Of a DNA stretch of 52,420 nucleotides, positions 46,080-52,420 are shown one piece after another. The stretch spans positions 1 to 52,420 of the forward strand of contig VGMU01000013.1 of NCBI GenBank assembly GCA_016866385.1, in the 5' to 3' direction. Made by a program: the position numbers and the translations under genes. This stretch comes from Bacteroidota bacterium. Lineage in GTDB: Bacteria > Bacteroidota > Bacteroidia > Cytophagales > Cyclobacteriaceae. Under the pieces are notes generated by a model that did no database searches, was not told the origin of the DNA, and saw only the letters and a program-made list of their open reading frames with translations. Position 1 is the first letter of the stretch; every line of letters starts with the position of its first letter.

Positions 46080-46245
46080 GATTTTGAACGTTTAATAAAA
46101 TGGTTACGTATTTGTCAGTAAAAAGAGTTTCAAATTACACAGGGAAGGGCTAACTTCCACTACTGCTACTGGGGTTTTTCTTGCAGGTTTAGTTAGAATA
46201 CCTTGTCAATTTCCCGTTGCAGAGAGGTAAAATGTTTTCAACAAG

Positions 46246-46644
46246 ATGAATTATTGGCTAGTAAAAACTGAACCGAGTACTTATTGCTGGGATGATTTGA
46301 GGAAAAAAGGCACAGATACTTGGGATGGAATACGAAACTTTCAGGCGCGAAACTATTTAAAGCAAATGAAAATAGGAGATGGGGTGCTGGTCTACCACTC
46401 TGGACAGGATAAATCTATACAGGGTCTGGCAGAGGTGCTGGAGGAAGCCTTTGATGATCCGCAAGATGCAGCTTGGGTGGCGGTGAGATTGAAAGCCTTA
46501 CGCCCCTTGACTAGGCCGGTACCCCTTTCTGCCATCCAAGCCCAGCCCAAACTTTCACAAATTTCTTTACTCAAGCAGTCCAGATTATCCGTGCATGCCT
46601 TGAGCCAAGATGAAGGTGAATTACTACTAGAGATGGGATCATGA
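46246..46644 (+). CDS. EVE-domain protein
   Basis: The 132-residue protein starts MNYWLVKTEPSTYCWDDLRK and continues TWDGIRNFQARNYLKQM and LVYHSGQDKSIQGLAEV, the EVE (PUA-like) pattern with the usual K-T-E-P-S opening. The family binds modified bases in DNA or RNA; the eukaryotic relative is thymocyte nuclear protein 1. It shares 4 bp (ATGA) with the next gene, so the two are likely translationally coupled. It is divergent from polX, with 166 bp between. Confidence 0.88.
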   Translation: MNYWLVKTEPSTYCWDDLRKKGTDTWDGIRNFQARNYLKQMKIGDGVLVYHSGQDKSIQGLAEVLEEAFDDPQDAAWVAVRLKALRPLTRPVPLSAIQAQPKLSQISLLKQSRLSVHALSQDEGELLLEMGS

Positions 46645-48260
46645 GGAGGATTATCTTTTTTTTATTTTCCTATTTTTTGATCCTATCTGCGCCAGCACAG
46701 GTGGTGTTTGTGGAGAGGCACGAGCTTCCGGCTCAAAGCTATGACCCCAATTTTGAACTGATGAAAATTCCTTCGGGTCTGGTGGCATTCAGGACCTACC
46801 AGGAGCGTAGTTTTAGTTCGGATAGGGTATTTCAGTATTTTCTTAGCGACCAAAATCTTCTAGCCTCAGGGCTTAATGAAGTTAGCATGAAGCCTGGATT
46901 TGATATGATGGGCTACGATACGGATGAAGACCAATTGTATGTCTTGTTTACAAAAGGCACAAGTCCTTCTTCCGAAAAATATGTACTTCACCTGGACCTA
47001 AGTACCCAAGTGGGGGTGGAGTATCCTGCGAATAATTTATTGCCCATGGATTTGGTTGAATTTTTGGTTTTGGATAAGCAGGCCATTTTTTTAGGGATAT
47101 CTGATACCCGTCCGGTACTTCAGATTTTATCCTTTGTCGACAACAGTGTGCATACCGTTCAGGGTATTTATGGCAACGAAACGCAAGTGATTCAATTGGT
47201 GAAAATTCCCGAATTGGAAGCATTTGATGTGGTGGTGCAGCGGAAATTACCGCTCAAAGTAAAAGAAACGGCAGTCCTTACTTTCGACTTGCAGGGGAAC
47301 CTGATTCGGGAACTGAAACTTGGAGGCTTGGGAGAAGATGGCCAGGAATTTTTGGATGGATTGCTATTGCCAGCTACTTCTTTCCCTCAAGCCATGGTTG
47401 GCGCTTTTGGAAAAGCATCGAGGAATTCGTACGAAGGCATGTACCTGCTGGAAATCAATGAATTTGGAGAGGTCGATCCCTTTTTCTACACTCTAGAAGA
47501 TTTTCCTAATTTCTACAACTACCTGCCTGAAAAGAAGAAAGAAAAACAAAATAGGTATGTGGCTTCTCAATTGGAGAAAGGAAAAAAGGCTACTGTTCGC
47601 AACACCTATGCCGTGCGAGCGGTGTATGAAAAAGAAGATAGCTACGTTATGTACTTTGACCAGCGGTCTGAAACCAGTTCTAGGGGGCCAGGTAGGGTAG
47701 CCCCTCCCTACACGGGCATTCCCTACCGATTTGATCGCTTCAACCGCCTAGGTTATGTTCCCTATTTTATGGATCCTTTGTTTTGGCCCAATGCTTCTGG
47801 TCAAGCCTACTCGATCGTAACGGAATATACCTACAGGTCGGCGCATTTTATCGAAGTAGCCAAAACGGGTCAGGTGCTTTGGGACAATGCCTCGAGCTAC
47901 GAGGATTTCCGGACCACTTATCCTGAGCCCTTTGGAGAGTTTGCCGTGCAAGGGGAAGAGGTAATTCACTTGTACTTGCTCAACGACCAACTCAAATTGA
48001 ATTTATTTAAAGCGGGGGAAAAGATCCTAGAAAACCAAACTTTTCCTTTGGAACTCCCCGAAGGTCAGGGAAGCATACAATACACCGATCTGGAATCCTT
48101 GCGATTGGGACATTGGTATGGACCTTATTTCCTACTCTCTGGGCTTCAGAAAGTAAGGTTTACCAACGAAGATCAACAAGAAGAAGTCAAAGAGGTATTT
48201 TTTATAAGTAAAATTTTGGTTGACGGCAACTTGATTCCCCCCAAAGAAGATCAAGACTAG
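46641..48260 (+). CDS. Secreted protein of unknown function
   Basis: The 539-residue protein has a signal peptide (MRRIIFFLFSYFLILSAPAQ), is beta-rich, and has no cysteine pairs or catalytic pattern that I can recognise. Repeated strands such as LYVLFTKGTSPSSEKYVLHL and VQLVKIPELEAFDVVVQR would fit a propeller. It overlaps the EVE gene by 4 bp, an odd pairing of a cytosolic nucleic-acid-binding protein with a secreted one. A family cannot be given. Confidence 0.7.
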   Translation: MRRIIFFLFSYFLILSAPAQVVFVERHELPAQSYDPNFELMKIPSGLVAFRTYQERSFSSDRVFQYFLSDQNLLASGLNEVSMKPGFDMMGYDTDEDQLYVLFTKGTSPSSEKYVLHLDLSTQVGVEYPANNLLPMDLVEFLVLDKQAIFLGISDTRPVLQILSFVDNSVHTVQGIYGNETQVIQLVKIPELEAFDVVVQRKLPLKVKETAVLTFDLQGNLIRELKLGGLGEDGQEFLDGLLLPATSFPQAMVGAFGKASRNSYEGMYLLEINEFGEVDPFFYTLEDFPNFYNYLPEKKKEKQNRYVASQLEKGKKATVRNTYAVRAVYEKEDSYVMYFDQRSETSSRGPGRVAPPYTGIPYRFDRFNRLGYVPYFMDPLFWPNASGQAYSIVTEYTYRSAHFIEVAKTGQVLWDNASSYEDFRTTYPEPFGEFAVQGEEVIHLYLLNDQLKLNLFKAGEKILENQTFPLELPEGQGSIQYTDLESLRLGHWYGPYFLLSGLQKVRFTNEDQQEEVKEVFFISKILVDGNLIPPKEDQD

Positions 48261-48292
48261 TTTATTTTCTATATTTACAGGAAATTTGTCCC

Positions 48293-48841
48293 ATGCAAAA
48301 ACGGCTTGTCCTCGATCATCTACAGATTGACATCATTTTGAGGCGGTTCTGCTATCAATTGATCGAAACGCACGACGATTTCGAAAACACGGTTTTTTTG
48401 GGATTACAGCCAAGAGGCACGCTTTTATTGGATAAAATTGTAACCTTATTAGAGCAAATCTTTGGTAAAAAAGTTCCTTCTGGATATCTGGATGCCACCT
48501 TTCATCGGGACGATTTCCGGAGAAGGGATTTTCCCCTCAAAGCAAACGAAACCAAAATAGACTTTCTGGTAGAAGGAAAGAAAGTTGTCTTGATAGACGA
48601 TGTACTTTACAAAGGTAGGTCGGTCAGGGCAGCCATGGATGCCATGATTGCTTTTGGAAGACCTTTGAAAGTGGAATTGATGGTGCTGGTGGACCGAAGA
48701 CTTACTAGAGATTATCCCATCATGCCCGATTATTGTGGTGTCAAGGTCAATACCTTGGATAGCCAGTATGTTGTGGTGGAGTGGAAGGAGCAAGGCAATA
48801 CTGCCGATGCCATTTGGATTACAGAGAAAGGAAAAAGTTAA
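48293..48841 (+). CDS. pyrR: Bifunctional pyrimidine operon regulator / uracil phosphoribosyltransferase
   Basis: The 182-residue protein has the PRPP-binding loop VVLIDDVLYKGRSVRAAMDA, the hallmark of PyrR and other type I phosphoribosyltransferases. It starts MQKRLVLDHLQIDIILRRFC, with FLGLQPRGTLLLD. In Firmicutes PyrR binds pyr mRNA to attenuate it when UMP is high and makes UMP from uracil and PRPP. Here the leader to 48293 is only 32 bp after the previous stop, and no attenuator hairpin is visible. pyrB follows two bases after its stop. Confidence 0.9.
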   Translation: MQKRLVLDHLQIDIILRRFCYQLIETHDDFENTVFLGLQPRGTLLLDKIVTLLEQIFGKKVPSGYLDATFHRDDFRRRDFPLKANETKIDFLVEGKKVVLIDDVLYKGRSVRAAMDAMIAFGRPLKVELMVLVDRRLTRDYPIMPDYCGVKVNTLDSQYVVVEWKEQGNTADAIWITEKGKS

Positions 48842-48843
48842 CT

Positions 48844-49770
48844 ATGTCTCAACTCAGCACCAGGCACCTTTTAGGCATCAAAGAACTCACCGAGGAGGAT
48901 ATTCGACTCGTGTTGGACACTGCCGCCAATTTCAAGGAAGTTATCAATAGACCCATCAAAAAAGTCCCTTCTCTACGAGATATCACCATTGCCAATATTT
49001 TCTTTGAAAATTCCACCCGCACCCGCCTTTCCTTTGAGTTGGCTGAAAAAAGGTTGAGTGCCGATGTGGTGAATTTTTCCTCTTCTACCAGTTCGGTGAA
49101 GAAAGGGGAAACCCTGGTGGATACCGTAAATAATATCCTAGCCATGAAAGTGGACATGGTCGTCATGAGGCATTCCAGTCCAGGTGCTCCTCATTTTCTC
49201 TCTCAAAATGTACCCGCCAACGTGGTCAATGCAGGAGACGGTACCCACGAGCATCCTACCCAAGCTCTTCTTGATGCTTTCTCCATGCAAGAGAAATTGG
49301 GAGATTTGACAGGTAAAAAAATAGCTATCATCGGAGATATTCTCCATTCGAGAGTTGCACTCTCCAATATTTTTTGTCTCCAAAAGTTAGGTGCAGAGGT
49401 CAGGGTATGTGGCCCCACTACCTTGATTCCCAAGTACATAGAAAGTTTGGGAGTAAAGGTGGAGTTAGACCTTCACAAGATCTTGAATTGGTGCGATGTG
49501 GCCAATGTCCTTCGTATCCAATTGGAACGTCAACAAATCAAGTATTTCCCTAGTCTGAGAGAATATTCCTTGTACTATGGGATTACCAAAAAGATGCTGG
49601 ATGGGCTAAACAAGGAGATTGTAGTCATGCACCCAGGCCCTATCAATCGAGGGGTGGAATTGAGCTCCGATGCGGCCGACTCTAGTCATTCCATCATTTT
49701 AGAACAAGTAGAGAATGGCGTAGCTGTACGTATGGCTGTGCTCTACCTCCTAGCGGGGGTAAAAGGATAA
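48844..49770 (+). CDS. pyrB: Aspartate carbamoyltransferase catalytic subunit
   Basis: The ATG at 48844, 2 bp after the pyrR stop, gives MSQLSTRHLLGIKELTEEDI. The carbamoyl-phosphate motif FFENSTRTRLSFE and HPTQALLDAFS, plus MHPGPINRGVEL near the C-terminus, are all intact. It has 308 residues, the normal length. It condenses carbamoyl phosphate with aspartate, the committed step of pyrimidine synthesis, in the cytoplasm. It forms an operon with pyrR. pyrI is not visible. Confidence 0.93.
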   Translation: MSQLSTRHLLGIKELTEEDIRLVLDTAANFKEVINRPIKKVPSLRDITIANIFFENSTRTRLSFELAEKRLSADVVNFSSSTSSVKKGETLVDTVNNILAMKVDMVVMRHSSPGAPHFLSQNVPANVVNAGDGTHEHPTQALLDAFSMQEKLGDLTGKKIAIIGDILHSRVALSNIFCLQKLGAEVRVCGPTTLIPKYIESLGVKVELDLHKILNWCDVANVLRIQLERQQIKYFPSLREYSLYYGITKKMLDGLNKEIVVMHPGPINRGVELSSDAADSSHSIILEQVENGVAVRMAVLYLLAGVKG

Positions 49771-49897
49771 CCTTAGAACCCCTAAATCCCTGCTTGATCA
49801 ATATCAAATCTTTACAAGTCAGCCATTTAAAAGTGATTAAGGATTCTTTAGGTTATCCAAGTGAATCGATGAATAGCTTACATTTTAATTTTAGTAG

Positions 49898-50623
49898 ATG
49901 GATTATATGTTGACCGTAACCGATCTAAGCAAGAAGTATGGAAAGCAGGAAGCTGTGAGCAATCTAAGTTTTCAGCTCCAAGGAGGAGAAGTGGTGGGTT
50001 TATTGGGCCCCAACGGAGCAGGCAAAAGCACTACCATGAAATGTATAGTTGGGCTGCTGCGCAAAACTTCTGGAGAAATTAGAATTGGAGGCTACGACCA
50101 TTTGAGTGTAGGGGCCAAGCGACTTTTTAGTTACATCCCCGAAACTCCCTACGTTTATGACCTGTTGACCATTTGGGAACATATGCAATTCATCGCTCAA
50201 GCCTATGGAGTGCGGGAGTGGAAGACTAGAGCTCTTGAACTTTTGGAACTTTATGAGTTGGACGACAAGCAAAAAAAATTGGGTAGAGACTTGTCCAAGG
50301 GAATGCGGCAGAAGGTTTCGATCTGCTGTGCCTTGTTGCCGGATCCTCAACTTCTCTTTTTTGATGAACCGATGATAGGTTTGGATCCCAAGGCCATCAA
50401 AAACACGAAAAATCTATTCAAAACCTTGAAAGATCAAGGGAAAACCATTCTCGTATCAACCCACCTGATCGAAGGGATTGAAGCCATCGCAGATCGAATC
50501 ATGATCATGAAGGAGGGACAAATTATAGGAAACGATACTATAGAAAATCTCAAAAAACAGGCTGCTACCGGTATTGGATTAAGTCTAGAGGATTTATTTT
50601 TAGAAATGACCAAGGATGCATGA
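49898..50623 (+). CDS. ABC transporter ATP-binding protein
   Basis: The 241-residue protein has Walker A GPNGAGKST, signature LSKGMRQKV, Walker B LLFFDEPMIGLDP and the switch histidine in STHL. It resembles the ATPases of ABC-2 type exporters. It overlaps the permease gene by 8 bp (ATGCATGA), so the two form one transporter. The start at 49898 has a second ATG 9 bp downstream. The substrate is unknown. Confidence 0.92.
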   Translation: MDYMLTVTDLSKKYGKQEAVSNLSFQLQGGEVVGLLGPNGAGKSTTMKCIVGLLRKTSGEIRIGGYDHLSVGAKRLFSYIPETPYVYDLLTIWEHMQFIAQAYGVREWKTRALELLELYELDDKQKKLGRDLSKGMRQKVSICCALLPDPQLLFFDEPMIGLDPKAIKNTKNLFKTLKDQGKTILVSTHLIEGIEAIADRIMIMKEGQIIGNDTIENLKKQAATGIGLSLEDLFLEMTKDA

Positions 50624-52241
50624 GGTTTATTTACTTCTAAAAAAAGACTTGCGAATCTTGGGCAATAACCTTTTGCTCATCTTGCGCAATCCGCTTCGCT
50701 TGATTCCCTATGGATTGGCATTGGCCTATTTTTTATTCATGTATTCTAGAGGAGTTTCTGGAAGTGAGGGGACTAGCGCTGAGGTAGACATGGATACAGT
50801 GGGAGAAGTGGATGTGGCCCTACAAAATATCATTGGTGTACTTACTGTCCTAGCCTTGGCTTATTTTTTATTTCAATTGTACCGAGCCAGCAAAAAAAAC
50901 ATCACTTTCTTTAAGATGGCGGATGTTAATCTATTATTTCCAGCTCCAGTAAAGCCAGCCAACATACTGTTGTATTACATGGGAAGGTCCTTTTTACCTT
51001 CACTGGGAGGCTCTTTATTTTTTTTAATATACAGTGGGGGCCAATTGGCCAAAGATTTTGACTTAGACTTTTTTGGGGCAGTTTTTTTAGTTTTGGGTTT
51101 TACCTTTTATTTCTTTTTGATATTTCCGTTGAGGTTTCTGATTTATACTTTAAATACCCGTTTTCAAATCTTAGAAGTACTACGCCTGGGGATTTTCATC
51201 GTGGGCTTGGGGATGGCCTTAGTGGTAATTATTCCAGGATTAATGGCTGAAAAATTTTGGGAAGGCATATTTGCCTGGGTAGCTTCCCCCTGGTTTGATC
51301 TGGTCCCAATAGTAGGCTGGAGCAAAGGCATGATGTCCTATTTTGTTACAGGCAATTGGATTTTATCTTCCTCCTATTTACTGCTATATATTCTAACTTA
51401 TTTTACCGTAGTCAAATTGGTAATTCGCTTTTCAGGTTACTACTATGAGGATGTCTTGGATGCCACTCAATCCAATGAAGATCGATTGGAAAAAGCAAAG
51501 GGAAAAAAAGAAATAACAGAAGACACGTACAGTTTAAATTCCAAGAAGCAACTTGCCTTACCAGAATTTGGACTGGGGGCCAAAGCCATTTATTGGAGAA
51601 ATTACGTTCAAAGTAGCAGGCAAGATTTTCATCCTTTATTCGGCATTTATTCCATGGGAATGGTCTTTTTAGGAATTGTTTTTGCCGGGCTCTCTCATTT
51701 TGAATGGTTTGCCCATCAAATATTTTATATCTACCTGATTTTTCTACTCTTTTTTTATTTCATGGCAGGTTTTGGAAGGGCTACCATTGGAGATCTCAAG
51801 AAGCCCTGGTTTATACTGATTCCAGCTTCCTGGTCATCTAAATTTTGGAATATGATCAAATTGGATCTTTTGCAGACCCTACTCTTTTCATTGGTATTGA
51901 TCGTGCCTTCGGTATTTCTGGCTCAATTCCATTGGGGCTTGATTCTATTTTTCCCCTTGGGGATGATATTTTCATATTTGATTGGCCTAGGTCTTAATCT
52001 TATTCCTCAGATAGGATTGGACGAAGGATGGGATAGAATATTGATCAAACCCCTCATGATAGGAGGAATTTCGCTTTTTGGGTTATTGCCCTCTCTATTT
52101 ATTGCAATCCTATTTTTTGCAATCACCAAGCAATTTGTCTACGGATTGGCCGTAGGGGTATTGGGACTAGGTGCCGTTGCTGGCCTGCTTTTGCATGTGA
52201 GTCTTGATATTTTAAAGCGCTTGGAGTTTAAAGAACTATAA
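50616..52241 (+). CDS. ABC exporter permease
   Basis: The 541-residue protein has about 12 hydrophobic segments and an internal charged loop near 290-305 (EDRLEKAKGKKEITEDTYSL). It starts 8 bp inside the end of the ATP-binding gene, so the pair is likely translationally coupled. It belongs to the ABC-2 exporter type by gene pairing and membrane pattern. The substrate is unknown. Confidence 0.82.
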   Translation: MHEVYLLLKKDLRILGNNLLLILRNPLRLIPYGLALAYFLFMYSRGVSGSEGTSAEVDMDTVGEVDVALQNIIGVLTVLALAYFLFQLYRASKKNITFFKMADVNLLFPAPVKPANILLYYMGRSFLPSLGGSLFFLIYSGGQLAKDFDLDFFGAVFLVLGFTFYFFLIFPLRFLIYTLNTRFQILEVLRLGIFIVGLGMALVVIIPGLMAEKFWEGIFAWVASPWFDLVPIVGWSKGMMSYFVTGNWILSSSYLLLYILTYFTVVKLVIRFSGYYYEDVLDATQSNEDRLEKAKGKKEITEDTYSLNSKKQLALPEFGLGAKAIYWRNYVQSSRQDFHPLFGIYSMGMVFLGIVFAGLSHFEWFAHQIFYIYLIFLLFFYFMAGFGRATIGDLKKPWFILIPASWSSKFWNMIKLDLLQTLLFSLVLIVPSVFLAQFHWGLILFFPLGMIFSYLIGLGLNLIPQIGLDEGWDRILIKPLMIGGISLFGLLPSLFIAILFFAITKQFVYGLAVGVLGLGAVAGLLLHVSLDILKRLEFKEL

Positions 52242-52374
52242 GTCCGCCTCGAAGGACTTCGAAAATTTTAAGTCAGGTCGGAAAAGGTGAAGATTTTTTT
52301 AGCTTCTACCACCCAGCTTTTTCCATTGGCCCAAGAAATTCCCTTAATTTTGAAAGGACATCTATAAACCCAAT

Positions 52375-52420
52375 ATGATTTACAACTCTATCATCGATAC
52401 CATAGGCAATACCCCCATGG
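52375..52420 (+). CDS. Cysteine synthase, 5' end only
   Basis: From the ATG at 52375 the frame reads MIYNSIIDTIGNTPM and runs off the window. This is the common opening of O-acetylserine sulfhydrylases (CysK/CysM), whose N-terminus carries IGNTP. It makes cysteine from O-acetylserine and sulfide. CysK or CysM cannot be told apart from so few residues. The start and family are clear, the rest is outside the window. Confidence 0.8.
   Translation, partial: MIYNSIIDTIGNTPM

Overview
The window looks like chromosomal DNA of a Bacteroidota bacterium, most likely order Cytophagales near Algoriphagus or Cyclobacterium. This is inferred from moderate GC with AT-rich spacers, few Shine-Dalgarno sites, many secreted or lipoprotein-like products, and families typical of that group: DUF4440, DUF4097 with an ECF sigma operon, VPS10/BNR propeller proteins, VWA-OmpA, DUF1501/PSD1 operons and sulfatases. 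No species call is possible without a search.

Layout. 1-2150: the tail of an unknown gene, four 23-bp tandem repeats, then an AAA ATPase/DUF4143 gene and a dispersed hairpin repeat. 2226-10041: secreted DUF4440 proteins, a cytochrome c-copper monooxygenase fusion, two single-pass membrane paralogs and a large BNR-propeller protein. 10211-14493: a secreted Gfo/Idh/MocA oxidoreductase, a non-canonical Nramp-like transporter, a repeat-rich spacer and a secreted acetyl-xylan-esterase-like hydrolase. 14730-17911: metY (O-acetylhomoserine sulfhydrylase), an Rrf2 regulator whose start codon lies in a long inverted repeat, and a Tat-type alpha/beta hydrolase of higher GC. 18014-29243: a catabolic or envelope block on the minus strand (DUF1295 enzyme, small membrane protein, DUF6797 cytochrome, DUF1501 and PSD1 proteins), a plus-strand sulfatase, a broken DUF3179 gene and an apparently exported URO-D-like protein.

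29448-33914: a broken DUF4280 (PAAR-like) gene, two more divergently placed membrane paralogs, a VWA-OmpA protein, a small secreted protein and a PspC protein. 34179-40544: membrane protein, geranylgeranyl-reductase-like flavoprotein, isoprenylcysteine-methyltransferase-like enzyme, purB, a ferredoxin reductase and its membrane partner. 40571-43913: an ECF sigma / anti-sigma / outer-membrane barrel / DUF4097 operon. 44032-52420: a PolX homologue with an altered polymerase site, an EVE protein, pyrR-pyrB, an ABC exporter pair and the first codons of a cysteine synthase.

How it works together. Sulfur assimilation appears twice (metY with its Rrf2 regulator, and the truncated cysteine synthase at the right edge). 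Nucleotide synthesis is represented by purB, pyrR and pyrB. The centre holds extracytoplasmic degradation genes (sulfatase, esterase, cytochromes, DUF1501/PSD1) of the kind marine and freshwater Bacteroidota share with Planctomycetes and Verrucomicrobia. The most notable unexplained items are a four-member single-pass membrane family in two clusters (one beside a VWA-OmpA protein), 7-bp-period intergenic repeats with hairpins, the 23-bp repeat array before the ATPase, the start-codon hairpin of rrf2, and two gene remnants (DUF3179 and DUF4280). No tRNA, rRNA, CRISPR array, prophage or intact insertion sequence was seen.
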